From positions 62,794-126,793 of the forward strand of contig JAJQRF010000007.1 of the NCBI GenBank assembly GCA_021228405.1: a stretch of 64,000 bases of DNA, in the 5' to 3' direction. How positions within the stretch are numbered: position 1 is the stretch's first letter; every line of letters begins with the position of its first letter. The notes under the pieces were generated by a model, which was not told the origin of the DNA, made no database searches, and saw only the letters and a program-made list of their open reading frames with translations. Source of the stretch: Pyrinomonadaceae bacterium (GTDB taxonomy: Bacteria; Acidobacteriota; Blastocatellia; Pyrinomonadales; Pyrinomonadaceae). A program made the translations under genes and the position numbers. Shown in pieces: positions 39,203-48,844 of this stretch.

Positions 39203-39991
39203 TTATCCGCAGAGAACCGCACCGCCGTTGATGTTGATGACTTCGCCCGTTATGTGGCGCGACCAATCGGACGCGAGGAAAATTATCGAAAGAGCAACAT
39301 CGTCGGCGGTTGCGACGCGTTTCAGCGGGATTCCGTTGATGACGCGCCCGACGAATTCTTCATCGTGGAATACTGGATCGTTCAGATTCGTATCGACCCA
39401 ACCCGGCGCGACCGCATTGACGCGGATTTTCGGCGCAAGCTCGTTGGAAAGTGCTTTTGTAAACGAAATTTGTCCGCCTTTTGAAGCCGCATAATTTGAA
39501 TAACCCGCTTCGCCGCGCTGTCCGGCGGTCGAGGAAACGATGACGATGTTTCCTTCGCTTTGGCGTTTGAAATAATCGCTGACCGTTTTGCAAATCGTCC
39601 AGGTTCCCTTCAGATTCGCGTCTAAAACCCTGTCCCAGAGCGATTCGGACATTTCGTTGATAGGCGCACCTTCCCAGATTCCCGCGTTTGCGATTAATAA
39701 ATCGACGCTTCCGAATTTTTCGACCGTCGCGGCGGTCAACTTTTCGGCTTCGCTCAGTTTTGAAACGTCCGCCTGCACCGCAATCGCTTCAACACCGAGC
39801 TTTTTACATTCCGCCACGACTTCTTCGGCTTCGCGTGCGTGCTGAAAATAATTAACCGTGACATTCGCGCCCGCTTCGGCTAAACGCAACGCCGTCGCGC
39901 GTCCGATTCCGCGCGATGCACCTGTCACGATCGCGGTTTTTCCGCTCAATAAATTGCCTGGTAATTTTTTATCGACAACCTTTTCACTCAT
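39203..39991 (-). CDS. SDR oxidoreductase (FabG-like)
   Basis: A 262-residue short-chain dehydrogenase. TGASRGIG (about residues 24-31) binds NAD(P)H; the catalytic Ser and YSNYAASKGG (Tyr-x3-Lys) follow near residue 160. It is about as similar to 3-oxoacyl-ACP reductase FabG as to 3-hydroxybutyryl-CoA-type SDRs. A close paralogue lies at 53418-54206. The N-terminal extension (MSEKVVDKKLPGNLLSGK) is a family feature of both copies. Substrate unknown. Confidence 0.88.
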   Translation of the reverse strand: MSEKVVDKKLPGNLLSGKTAIVTGASRGIGRATALRLAEAGANVTVNYFQHAREAEEVVAECKKLGVEAIAVQADVSKLSEAEKLTAATVEKFGSVDLLIANAGIWEGAPINEMSESLWDRVLDANLKGTWTICKTVSDYFKRQSEGNIVIVSSTAGQRGEAGYSNYAASKGGQISFTKALSNELAPKIRVNAVAPGWVDTNLNDPVFHDEEFVGRVINGIPLKRVATADDVALSIIFLASDWSRHITGEVININGGAVLCG

Positions 39992-40015
39992 AAATCATTC
40001 ATCCTTTTGCCCTTT

Positions 40016-40723
40016 TTACGGGCTGTATTTCACTTCGCTGATAATTATTTCCGCCGAATTTCCATCGCTCGGAGCCTGACCGCGAAAGAGCCAGAAATTC
40101 AAGTAAATCGGCATCGGAGTTTGGGAAACGTCCGCGCCCGAATATCTCCAATTAAATATTTCGTTCGTTTCGCTGTGTCCGTGAAACGATTGAAAGAAAA
40201 CGCTTTTCCGGGCGCGGGTAAAATTATGTTGGGTGTATGTGCCGACCAGGGTAAACGGGAAATTCCGCGTTTGATATTGGTTCGCCGCCGCGTCCGACCA
40301 AACCGTAAAATTTCCGCTTCCGTTCGACGCATTTCCCCACTTGGCAAATTCGATGTCGAGTTCGCCGAGTCCTTGTTTCGCGGATTCGGTCGGATAATTG
40401 AACAATCCGAGCACGACATTCTTATCCAATTGATCGATTCTGCCGATGACTTTGAACGAATATTTGCCGTAAAGAAACTTTTGCGTCGTCTGCAATTCGG
40501 CACAAGTCCAGCGTCCGCCGACTTTTCTGATCGCCAGATGAAGCCGTCCGAGCTCATCGACCCAAACATTGTCGTTTCGCCAGTAATTCTTCCCCGGCGC
40601 GCCGTAACCGTTACTGCGAACCGTCCATTCAAGCCCCGAAAAACTGATAGTTCTTGCCGAAATCTGAGCCGACATACACAAAAACAATCCCATCAACAGG
40701 AATATCTTCGATAAATGATTCAT
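40016..40723 (-). CDS. Secreted GH16-like concanavalin-fold protein
   Basis: A 235-residue protein with a signal peptide (about 1-25, ending SAQISA). The motif GELDIEFAKWG is the ExDxxE active site of GH16-type beta-glucanases, on a beta-sandwich with WRNDNVWVDELGRLHLAI and a C-terminal NFWLFRG. It probably cleaves or binds a beta-glucan outside the cell. The start at 40723 was preferred to one eight codons upstream. It lies upstream of the SDR gene and may be a separate transcript. Confidence 0.75.
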   Translation of the reverse strand: MNHLSKIFLLMGLFLCMSAQISARTISFSGLEWTVRSNGYGAPGKNYWRNDNVWVDELGRLHLAIRKVGGRWTCAELQTTQKFLYGKYSFKVIGRIDQLDKNVVLGLFNYPTESAKQGLGELDIEFAKWGNASNGSGNFTVWSDAAANQYQTRNFPFTLVGTYTQHNFTRARKSVFFQSFHGHSETNEIFNWRYSGADVSQTPMPIYLNFWLFRGQAPSDGNSAEIIISEVKYSP

Positions 40724-40794
40724 AAGTGTTGTGTTGTCATAAAACAACGAATCATATCGGTAATTCCCGATTTTTCTTGAGAATAAGAATGTTT

Positions 40795-40946
40795 GAACGC
40801 GGATTGGGCAGATTGAGCAGATTAAGACGGATATTTTTAATGATTAAAACAAACAAGTTTGAGCCGCCTAGCCAATATCTCTGACTTCAATCCTTTTTTA
40901 TAAAATAATCATCGAAAATCCGCCTCATCTGCCCAATCCGCGTTCC
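40795..40946. repeat. Long inverted repeat with GAACGCGGATTGGG arms
   Basis: GAACGCGGATTGGGCAGAT at 40795-40813 is the inverted copy of ATCTGCCCAATCCGCGTTC (to 40945). The arms carry internal direct repeats of the CGGATT word. It lies between the metX and GH16-like genes (40724-40961), with no ORF. Repeats of this type recur in genomes of this group. Confidence 0.5.
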
Positions 40947-40961
40947 AATTTCTTAAACCTC

Positions 40962-41987
40962 TTACGCCGCGCACAAGACCAATCGCGGTCTTTGCCTTTT
41001 TTCAAAGACTTGCTTCAAAACCGCCGATGTTTCCTGCACGTCGCTCAAAAACGCATCGTGTCCGTCGTCCGAAACGATTTCCAGATAATCGGTTTTCACG
41101 CCGTTCACGTTAAATCTCGCCGCCAGTTTTTCGACATCCTTTGCCGGAAAAAGCCAATCGCTCGAAATGCCGACCAATGTGACTTTTGCCTGAATCCGTT
41201 CGATCTCTTCATTGGTCAGATCGAACAAATCCATCGCCCTTGTAATTATCCGGTAGCTTTCGATCTCGAAACGTTCATCAAAAATTTTCGCCTGATGATC
41301 GAGATAACCGCCGATGTCGAAACGGTGTTCGTGTTTTTTCGACGGATTTTCGCCGTTGCGATTCGGGCGGCGACCGAACCGCAGATCGAAATTTTCCGGT
41401 GATTTATACGAAAGCATCGCGATCTGCCGCGCAATTCCGAGATCGCCGAGAGCCAATGCCTGCCGCTGAATATGGTTGAGAGCCAAAGCCATCGAAGAAA
41501 GCGGAGTCGCGCCGATTGCCACACATTCGTCGGCAATTCCGGGAAAATCCGCAACCAACTGGAGCGCAAGCATACCGCCGACCGAACCGCCGATCACCGA
41601 TTTGAATTTTTTGATTCCCATATATTCAAACAGCAAAGCGTTTGAACGAACGATGTCGCGGGTCGTGATAACGGGCAATTCCTTTTGCTTTTTGCGCCGA
41701 TTTTTCATTGAACGCGCACTCGTCGAACCGTAACAAGAGCCGATATAATTGACGCAAACAAAGGCATTTTTCGACGTGTCGAGCGTTTTGCCGTCGCCGA
41801 TCAAGCCTTTCCACCAATCGCCGATCTTCGATGAACCCGTCAGCGCGTGAAACACCAGATTTGCATTCGATTTATCGGCGTTTAACTGCCCGTAAATACT
41901 GCAACGAAGTTCGAGCGAAGGCAAAATCTCGCCGCTTTCAAGCGTAAAAGGTTCGTCTATAAAAAAATCTATTTCAAAAACTTTCAT
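40962..41987 (-). CDS. metX: Homoserine O-acetyltransferase-family enzyme (MetX)
   Basis: A 341-residue alpha/beta hydrolase of the MetX family. The nucleophile Ser135 sits in GGSVGGM, with SSDWLFP (Asp) and DDGHDAFL (His) completing the triad; the oxyanion segment is NYIGSCYGSTS, a variation on the common NVLGGCQGSTG. It acylates homoserine in methionine synthesis. The gene has a CGGAGAG ribosome site and is preceded by a SAM-II riboswitch and a terminator, so it is turned down when SAM is plentiful. The C-terminal VLCAA is unusual. Confidence 0.85.
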   Translation of the reverse strand: MKVFEIDFFIDEPFTLESGEILPSLELRCSIYGQLNADKSNANLVFHALTGSSKIGDWWKGLIGDGKTLDTSKNAFVCVNYIGSCYGSTSARSMKNRRKKQKELPVITTRDIVRSNALLFEYMGIKKFKSVIGGSVGGMLALQLVADFPGIADECVAIGATPLSSMALALNHIQRQALALGDLGIARQIAMLSYKSPENFDLRFGRRPNRNGENPSKKHEHRFDIGGYLDHQAKIFDERFEIESYRIITRAMDLFDLTNEEIERIQAKVTLVGISSDWLFPAKDVEKLAARFNVNGVKTDYLEIVSDDGHDAFLSDVQETSAVLKQVFEKRQRPRLVLCAA

Positions 41988-42033
41988 AATCTCTCCGAAT
42001 TCTTTTTTTCTGCGGCAACTTCTGCGAGCAAAA

Positions 42034-42074
42034 AGAAAAAAGCTCTCGTGCTAAAGTTTGCACGAGAGCTTTTT
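42034..42074 (-). terminator. Intrinsic terminator in the metX leader
   Basis: An 11-bp stem (42041-42051 with 42060-42070), loop of eight, followed on the minus strand by TTTTTCTTTT. It stands between the SAM-II element and metX, which makes it the expression platform of the riboswitch or an independent attenuator. Confidence 0.75.
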
Positions 42075-42133
42075 CAAGTTCTTTCGTTTCGTCGGCGGCT
42101 TTTTTATTGTAGAAAATACAGAAAATTCGCCGA

Positions 42134-42183
42134 GACTCTTTAGCAGTTTTTATCGTGGAGCAAGTTGCCTTAAATCGCCACGT
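42134..42183 (-). promoter_or_regulatory. SAM-II riboswitch
   Basis: On the minus strand CGTGG (42178-42182) pairs with CCACG (42154-42158), enclosing GATTTAAGG...CTTGC, and is followed by ATAAAAACTGCTAAAGAG. This matches SAM-II: a short hairpin whose loop pairs with the GCTAAAG tail to form a pseudoknot around S-adenosylmethionine. It lies 150 bases upstream of metX, a typical SAM-II client gene. A terminator lies between, unlike the ribosome-site blocking known for many members. Confidence 0.82.
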
Positions 42184-42424
42184 TTGAAATTTTCAAATTT
42201 TTTAATTTTCGTTTCGTCGAAAAGTTCAAACGCAGCTATCGAATACAACAGCAACAAATATCTGAACTGATAATAATTTTCGACATATCTTCCAATACAA
42301 CTTTTTGCAAAGTGTATTTTTACGCTACACCAACCTTTTTAAGCTTGTCAAGAAAGCATATCTAAAACAATTCCTGAATACTGTAAGTAATCTGCTTGCC
42401 AATTACTTGCACTGACAATTCAAT

Positions 42425-43108
42425 TCAATTATTTTCTTTCACCTGAATGGTTTCCGAAGTGACATTCGGACAAGTTTTATTCTCGAGTAAATTGATTTCA
42501 ACCGTCGCAGTTATGCTTTTACTGTCTGATTCGGGATCGGGTTTAATTGTAATTTGCGATGTTCCTTGTCCTTTGACGATCACACCGGAAGAGATTGTCC
42601 AAGCATAACCTTTTACTTCTAAATTTCCGCCGGAAACATTTGCAGTAAAAACTACACTTTCGCCGATTTTCACAAAATCGTCCGATGCCGAAACCGAAAC
42701 CACCGGGCATTCGACCAAACCGCAATTAATCATCTCATCTACCAAAGTAATAGATCGATTTGCCGTGCTGATTTTTCCTTTTTCAGTAATTTCCAAATTG
42801 ATCGTATAAGTTCCCGGTTTTACTCCAAACAAATTCCATTGAACATTATTTCCTTCGCCGACAATTTGACCGCCCGAAACGGTATATTTATAGTCACTGT
42901 TTTTAACCTTTTCCGAAACACCGTCAACTCTCACGGAAACATACATTTGCTCAACGGATTCTGCTTCGGAAATTTTCTCGGTGGAAATTTTCAATTCATA
43001 TTTTGATAAATTAATTGTGGGTGAAGTATTTTGACTTGTGTTTTGAGCATTTGAAATGCTTGCAAAAAAGCACGAAAGAACCAACAAAAACCAGAGTTGT
43101 CTTTTCAT
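42425..43108 (-). CDS. Secreted protein with PKD/Ig-like repeats
   Basis: A 227-residue protein with a signal peptide (about 1-21, SISNA-Q). Two immunoglobulin- or PKD-like beta domains are visible: residues about 35-120 and 125-225, each with a YTVSGGQIVGEGNNVQW or AWTISSGVIVKGQGTSQI segment. No catalytic motif. Probably a surface or periplasmic adhesion module of unknown ligand. Confidence 0.6.
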   Translation of the reverse strand: MKRQLWFLLVLSCFFASISNAQNTSQNTSPTINLSKYELKISTEKISEAESVEQMYVSVRVDGVSEKVKNSDYKYTVSGGQIVGEGNNVQWNLFGVKPGTYTINLEITEKGKISTANRSITLVDEMINCGLVECPVVSVSASDDFVKIGESVVFTANVSGGNLEVKGYAWTISSGVIVKGQGTSQITIKPDPESDSKSITATVEINLLENKTCPNVTSETIQVKENN

Positions 43109-43237
43109 AAATTTTCCTCTGCGCTAATTTAACACAAACATTTCCGTAAAATAAAGATTTTTTCAAATTTATATTACAATCTTCAAATGCGTTTCGTATG
43201 AAGATTCTTTTTGAAATCAAACTCTAAATCTGAAAAT

Positions 43238-45319
43238 ATGCCTGAAAAACATTATCGAACCTGTAATCTTTGCGAAGCCGTTTGCGGCATCGAGATCGAA
43301 CACGAAAACGGCGAAATTCTTTCGATCAAAGGAGATAAAGACGACCCGTTTTCACGCGGTCATATTTGCCCGAAAGCGTTGGCGTTGAAGGAGATTTACG
43401 TTGACAAGAATCGGCTCAAATCGCCCGTCAAAAGATTCGGCGAAGATTGGCGCGAGATTTCCTGGGAAGACGCTTTTGCGGAGATCGCGGAAAAGATCGG
43501 AGAAATTCAGACAAAATTCGGCAGAAACGCGGTTGCGGTTTACCAGGGAAACCCGTCCGTTCATAATTTCGGAACGCTTTTGAACAGCGGGTTACTGCTC
43601 AAATCTTTAAAAACACAGAACAATTTCTCGGCAACTTCGGTCGATCAGCTTCCGCATCATTTTGCGGCTTGGACGATGCTCGGACATCCGCTTTTGATGC
43701 CGATTCCCGATCTTGACCGCACCGGTTTCTTTTTGATTTTCGGTGCAAACCCGCTTGCATCGAACGGCAGTTTGATGACCGCGCCCGACGTGATAAATCG
43801 CCTGAACGCCGTCAAAAAACGCGGCGGTAAGATCGTTCTGATCGACCCGCGCCGCACCGAAACGGCGCGCGTGGCGAACGAACATCATTTTATAAAACCT
43901 GCAAGCGATGTTTATTTTCTGCTTGCGATGATTCACGTTTTGTTCGCGGAAAATCTCGTAAATTTAGGCAGACTCGAGGAATTTACCGACGGCATTGAAG
44001 TTTTACGGGAAGTTTCAAAAGATTTCTCGCCCGAAAACGCCGAAATCAAAACAGGCATTGCGGCTTCGGAAATAAAACGCATCGCGCTCGAATTTGCCGA
44101 TGCAAAAACCGCCGTTTGTTATGGCAGAATGGGTGTTTCGGTGCAGAAATTCGGTTCGCTGTGTCACTGGCTGATAAATTCGATCAACATTTTGACGGGA
44201 AATTTCGACCGTGCGGGCGGCGCAATGTTTACGCGTCCGGCGTTCGATATTTTGCAGACGGCAAAAGGCGAAAATGTTTTCAACCGCTGGCAGAGCCGCG
44301 TCCGAAAATTGCCCGAATTTATCAGCGAACTTCCCGTTTCCGCGCTTGCCGAAGAGATTTTGAACGGCGGCGATGGGCAGATCAGGGCACTTTTTACGAG
44401 TTGCGGAAACCCCGTCTTGTCTACGCCGAACGGCGCACAACTCGAAAACGCGCTTGCAGAACTAGATTTTATGGTTTCGATCGATATTTACATCAACGAA
44501 ACGACGCGTCACGCAAATATTATTCTGCCGCCCGCGACCGGACTCGAAACTTCGCATTACGACGTGATCTTCAATACATTCGCGGTCAGAAACACGGCAA
44601 AATATTCCGCGCCGCTTTTTGAAAAATCGCCGAACGCCAAATACGATTGGGAAATTTTTCAGGAACTCGCGCATCATCTGAACGGCAAAAACGAACCGCT
44701 GAAATTAGTTCCGCCCGAAGTGAAACTCGATCTCGGCTTAAAGTTCGGGCATTACAAACTTTCGCTCGAAGAGTTACAAAAAAATCCGCACGGAATCGAT
44801 CTCGGCGAACTGCAACCCTGTTTACCCGAACGCCTTTTTACCGAAAATAAACGAATAAATCTCGCGCCCGGACTTCTGGTAAACGACCTGCAAAGATTGC
44901 GGGACGATTCAAGCGACACGGTGGATTTTCCGTTCGCGCTGATCGGACGGCGGCATCTGCGCGACAATAATTCCTGGCTTCACAACTCGGAAATTCTCGT
45001 CAAAGGCAAAAACCGCTGTACCGTTTTGATAAATTCCGCAGACGCGGAAAAACTCGGTTTGCAGAATAATCAGTTCGTCAAAGTTTCGTCGCGCGTCGGC
45101 AGTGTCGAGATTCCGTGCGAGATAACCGAAAACATTGCGCGCGGCGTGGTTTCGATTCCGCACGGTTACGGGCACGGACGCAACGGCGTAAAGCTCGACA
45201 CGGCAACGAATCACGCGGGAGTTTCGCTTAACGATCTGACCGACGACACGGCAGTCGATGACTTAACGGGAAATGCGGCTTTCAGCAACACGAAAGTTCG
45301 TTTGGAAACGGTTTCTTAA
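43238..45319 (+). CDS. Molybdopterin oxidoreductase (formate dehydrogenase-like)
   Basis: A 693-residue DMSO-reductase superfamily enzyme. The N-terminal [4Fe-4S] site is C-NLC-EAVC...GHICPKA, and the C-terminal molybdopterin-binding domain ends with LLVNDLQRLRD...GYGHGRNGVKLDTATNH. The molybdenum ligand position cannot be assigned by eye (no Cys in SVDQLPHHFAA), so it may be an Asp- or Ser-type enzyme. It is monomeric in layout, with no partner genes nearby. Substrate unknown. The stop codon overlaps that of the convergent GGDEF gene. Confidence 0.8.
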   Translation: MPEKHYRTCNLCEAVCGIEIEHENGEILSIKGDKDDPFSRGHICPKALALKEIYVDKNRLKSPVKRFGEDWREISWEDAFAEIAEKIGEIQTKFGRNAVAVYQGNPSVHNFGTLLNSGLLLKSLKTQNNFSATSVDQLPHHFAAWTMLGHPLLMPIPDLDRTGFFLIFGANPLASNGSLMTAPDVINRLNAVKKRGGKIVLIDPRRTETARVANEHHFIKPASDVYFLLAMIHVLFAENLVNLGRLEEFTDGIEVLREVSKDFSPENAEIKTGIAASEIKRIALEFADAKTAVCYGRMGVSVQKFGSLCHWLINSINILTGNFDRAGGAMFTRPAFDILQTAKGENVFNRWQSRVRKLPEFISELPVSALAEEILNGGDGQIRALFTSCGNPVLSTPNGAQLENALAELDFMVSIDIYINETTRHANIILPPATGLETSHYDVIFNTFAVRNTAKYSAPLFEKSPNAKYDWEIFQELAHHLNGKNEPLKLVPPEVKLDLGLKFGHYKLSLEELQKNPHGIDLGELQPCLPERLFTENKRINLAPGLLVNDLQRLRDDSSDTVDFPFALIGRRHLRDNNSWLHNSEILVKGKNRCTVLINSADAEKLGLQNNQFVKVSSRVGSVEIPCEITENIARGVVSIPHGYGHGRNGVKLDTATNHAGVSLNDLTDDTAVDDLTGNAAFSNTKVRLETVS

Positions 45320-47865
45320 CCTAAAAGTTCAAAAAGATACGGCATTCCTTCAGGAACCGGCGCAACAGTTGGGCTTTCGGATAAAATTAGTTCGGCTTGC
45401 GCGGCATCGGTCGGTCTTGAATAGAAAAATCCCTGCCCGAAAGTGCATTCCAGATTTATCAGGCTCGCGGCTTGTTCTTCGGTTTCGATGCCTTCGGCGA
45501 TCACGTCCATTCCGAGATTTTTCGCGAGCATCACGATCGCCTTGACGATCTCGCTGTTTTCCATCGTCGCGTTCATCACGTCCACAAACGAGCGGTCGAT
45601 CTTCAGAAAATCGATCGGCAAACGCTGTAAATAACTCAAACTCGAATACCCCGTGCCGAAATCGTCGATGGAAAGACGCACGCCGAGTTCGCGCAGTTTG
45701 TTCATAATGTTGATCGCCATCTGCGAATTTTCCATAACGTGGCTTTCCGTTACTTCCAATCGCAGATGTTTCGCGTCCAGCCCCGTTTCGAGCAGAATCG
45801 CCGCCACGCGGTCAGCCAGATCGTGCTGGATAAACTGTTTGCACGATAGATTTACGCTGATGTGCAAATCCTTTCTTTCGGGATAACGTTGCTGCCATTC
45901 GCCGATCTGCCGACAACTTTCGCGCAAAACCCATTCGCCGATCGGGACGATCAGACCCGTTTCTTCGGCGACGGGAATAAAATCGTTCGGCATCACGATT
46001 CCGCGTTCGGGGTGAAACCAGCGCACGAGCGACTCGAAACCGATCAGACGATTGGTCGTCAGGTGCATTATCGGTTGATAGAAAACGCGGAATTCACCGC
46101 GTTCGAGCGCAAGACGAAGCTCGGTTTCGAGGCGCAGACGCTTGTTCACCTGTTCGTGCATTTCGTGATTAAAGATTTCGTGACGCGCTTTTCCGGCAGA
46201 TTTGGCGCGATACATCGCGATGTCCGCGTCGCGCAGAATCTCTTCGGGCATCCGGTATTTTTCGTCTTTCAGCGCGATCCCGATGCTCGCGCTGATGAAA
46301 ACATCTCGTCCGCCGAGGCTGAAGGGTCGGGTTAGAATGTCCTGAATGCGGCGCACGACGTTCAAAACGTCTTCGGGTTCGTTGAGTTCGTCAAGCAGGA
46401 TCGTAAATTCGTCGCCGCCGAGCCGCGCCACAATATCGTTTCCGCGCAGAAGTCCTTCCAGTCTGCCCGCGATGAGTTTTAGAAGCGCGTCGCCCGCCGC
46501 GTGTCCGAGCGAATCGTTGATGAGCTTGAAGCCGTCGAAATCGAGGAATAAAACGGCGAAACTTTTTTCCCTGAAGGAACCGCGCGACATCACACGGCGC
46601 AGATGTTCGAGAAAAAGCGCGCGGTTCGGCAGGTTTGTCAGCGCGTCGTGCATCGCGTTGTGCAGAAGTTTTTCCTCGACGCGTTTGCGTTCGGTGATGT
46701 CGGTGTGAATTCCCATCGAACCGATGATCCTGCCGTCCGAATCCGTCAAAGGAACGCCGCCGACCAAAGCCCACAAAGGTTCGCCGTTTTTCCTGACGAT
46801 CTTCAATTCGTAAGTGTCCGAAACACCGTTCAGACGGCGCAGATTCGCTTGCCGCACAATTTCCCTGCCTTCTTCGTCGAGCAGAAACTCCGAGGCTTTT
46901 TGCCCCAGAAGTTCGGCTTGCGAATAGCCCGTCATCTCGCAGAAACGCGCATTCGTGAAAATGATGCGCTCGTTCTGATCGACTTCGAGCAAGCCCTCGG
47001 TCATATTTTCGATGAGCGTCCGAAATTTCTTTTCGCTTTTGCGCAGAGCGGCGTTTGCCTGTGCGTGTTGCGTCACGTCGCGGATGATGCAGAGAATCGA
47101 TTTCTGTTCCTGAAACTCGATCAGCGTTGCGTTGAGCATCACGTTCAGCGGCTCGCCGTTTTTGTGAAAATGGACGCTTTCGAGCGTTTCCTGTTCGACT
47201 CTGGCGAGCAGTTTGTCGATATATTCCCTGCCGCGCGCGACATCCTTCGAGATGGTTTTAAGACTTTTCCCGATAAACTCGTTGCGCGTAAATCCATACA
47301 TTTTGCAGGCGTGTTCGTTCACGTCGAGAACCGTTTCGTGTTCGGGTTCAAAGATGATGATCGCGTCGTTGATGTATTTCAGAAGATGCTCGAACTGCGC
47401 CGAGATTCTGAGTTCTTCCTCGGTTTTCTTGCGCTCGGTCACATCGCGGATGACCGCCGTAAACAGTCTTTCGTCGCCCGAATATTGCTCGCCGAACGAG
47501 GCTTCGATCATAAATTCGCGCCCGTTGAACGTGACGGCGGGAACTTCGACGATCTTGCCGACAAATTCGTAGTTCGGATTCGTCAGAAAGAGTTCGAGGC
47601 TCGCCAGAAAGTTTTCGCGTTTGTATTCGGCGATGAGAATCGAGATATTTTTTCCGATCAACTCGTTGCGGACATAGCCGAAAATGCGTTCGGCGGATTT
47701 ATTGATCGACAAAATCCTGCCTTCGCGGTTCATCGTCACGATCACGTCCGACGCGGCATCCACCACATACCTGTAAACGACCTGCTGATATTTCGTCAAA
47801 AGCAGATGGTTCTCCGTGGTGTTGAGTTCAGGAGTTTTTTTGAAAAACTCGTTGATAAATTGCAT
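45316..47865 (-). CDS. PAS-GGDEF-EAL cyclic di-GMP protein
   Basis: An 849-residue protein: three PAS domains (about residues 25-145, 150-270 and 275-400), then a diguanylate cyclase domain with LGGDEF (about 485), and an EAL phosphodiesterase domain (about 575-830). The EAL signature reads ESL (GFESLVRW), a small change at the metal-binding motif; other residues (DDFGTGYSSLSYL, KIDRSFV) are intact. Presumably it makes or degrades cyclic di-GMP in response to PAS ligands such as haem or flavin. ATG at 47865 was chosen over an upstream TTG. Confidence 0.88.
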   Translation of the reverse strand: MQFINEFFKKTPELNTTENHLLLTKYQQVVYRYVVDAASDVIVTMNREGRILSINKSAERIFGYVRNELIGKNISILIAEYKRENFLASLELFLTNPNYEFVGKIVEVPAVTFNGREFMIEASFGEQYSGDERLFTAVIRDVTERKKTEEELRISAQFEHLLKYINDAIIIFEPEHETVLDVNEHACKMYGFTRNEFIGKSLKTISKDVARGREYIDKLLARVEQETLESVHFHKNGEPLNVMLNATLIEFQEQKSILCIIRDVTQHAQANAALRKSEKKFRTLIENMTEGLLEVDQNERIIFTNARFCEMTGYSQAELLGQKASEFLLDEEGREIVRQANLRRLNGVSDTYELKIVRKNGEPLWALVGGVPLTDSDGRIIGSMGIHTDITERKRVEEKLLHNAMHDALTNLPNRALFLEHLRRVMSRGSFREKSFAVLFLDFDGFKLINDSLGHAAGDALLKLIAGRLEGLLRGNDIVARLGGDEFTILLDELNEPEDVLNVVRRIQDILTRPFSLGGRDVFISASIGIALKDEKYRMPEEILRDADIAMYRAKSAGKARHEIFNHEMHEQVNKRLRLETELRLALERGEFRVFYQPIMHLTTNRLIGFESLVRWFHPERGIVMPNDFIPVAEETGLIVPIGEWVLRESCRQIGEWQQRYPERKDLHISVNLSCKQFIQHDLADRVAAILLETGLDAKHLRLEVTESHVMENSQMAINIMNKLRELGVRLSIDDFGTGYSSLSYLQRLPIDFLKIDRSFVDVMNATMENSEIVKAIVMLAKNLGMDVIAEGIETEEQAASLINLECTFGQGFFYSRPTDAAQAELILSESPTVAPVPEGMPYLFELLG

Positions 47866-48111
47866 ATTGGCTCGATGGACGGTGCGTTTGAAGGACGGCA
47901 AAGCCGATCTTTTACCCGACAGGGGAAAATATTCGAGGGTTCGGTTTTGATTTTCTGAAAGTTTGCTGTTTGCGGACGCGTTCAGACAGTTAAAGACTTG
48001 TCCGACTTTTTTATTTTACAGTAAATTTTATATCGGAAACAAGCAAAAAGTTGTTTAACCCGAAATTTTCTCTAAAGTTTTTGCGAAATATGCCGATAAG
48101 CGGCAAACATT

Positions 48112-48556
48112 CGATTTTGGATTTTGGATTTTGGATTTTGGATTTGGGGCTGAAGCCCGAAATTTAGAGTGCCGGGTTTGAAGTTTTATAAGTTTTTTTT
48201 GAGTAAGCACTCAAGCAATATTAAGTTAGATCAACTAAAAACTCCCCTCCTTTATCAAGGAGGGGTGGACGCGCTTCGCGGACGGGGTGGTTGTCAAACA
48301 TTAGAGTTTCGGTCGCTTAATGACGCGCTTCGCGGACGGGGTGGTTAAATCTCAAGCTTAATCAATCGAATTTCTAAACTTGCACCAACCACCCCGCCGC
48401 TTCGCGCCACCCCTCCTTGATAAAGGAGGGGAGCTTTTTTTCTGCATTTAATTTTGTGTTGGGGCTTAACACGACGGCAAAGGAGCGTGACGAAAGATTA
48501 AGGATTCCGGATTCCGAAATTTAATCCAAAATCCAAAATCCAAAATCCAAAATCCC
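48112..48556. repeat. Gene-poor block of inverted and tandem short repeats
   Basis: The 9-bp-scale repeat GGATTTT(TT) is tandem at 48112-48147 and its complement (AAATCC) at 48524-48556. Between them two copies of CGCTTCGCGGACGGGGTGG lie with inverted arms (48242-48292 and 48387-48433) around CCCCTCCTTTATCAAGGAGGGG. No ORF stands out in 47959-48556. These are likely mobile or structural repeats typical of this lineage. Confidence 0.6.
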
Positions 48557-48730
48557 CTACGCGTCGGTGTCGTGCAGAGTGCCTTTCACGTCGTCGCCGA
48601 AATCGGGCGACATATTGTTTCCCGCCAGACGGCTCGGCGGGTCTTCGATCTCTTCGAGCGGTTCCTGGTCAACCAGAATGCCTTCCGAAAGGTCTTGTTC
48701 GGTTAAAATTTCGTCGTTATCATTCATCAT
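48557..48730 (-). CDS. Small acidic protein (57 aa)
   Basis: ATG at 48730-48728 behind a strong GAGGTGATT ribosome site gives a 57-residue acidic protein starting MMNDNDEILTEQDLSEGILV and ending HDTDA. Almost half of the residues are Asp/Glu or polar. It is too short for database-style recognition by eye. The protein is separated from the next gene (48845-49528) by an ATCATT-rich stretch. It may be a leader peptide or DNA mimic. Function unknown. Confidence 0.6.
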   Translation of the reverse strand: MMNDNDEILTEQDLSEGILVDQEPLEEIEDPPSRLAGNNMSPDFGDDVKGTLHDTDA

Positions 48731-48844
48731 AATCACCTCAAATATTTAATATTCACCGCCGAAATGACGGCTTAATGAATATTATCATTTATCAGTCATC
48801 ATTCATTATTTATCATTCATCCGTTATCCGTTATCACTTAAAAA

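Noticed and set aside
46603-47958. 451-residue plus-strand ORF
   Set aside because: Antisense to the GGDEF/EAL gene, which has clear domains on the other strand.
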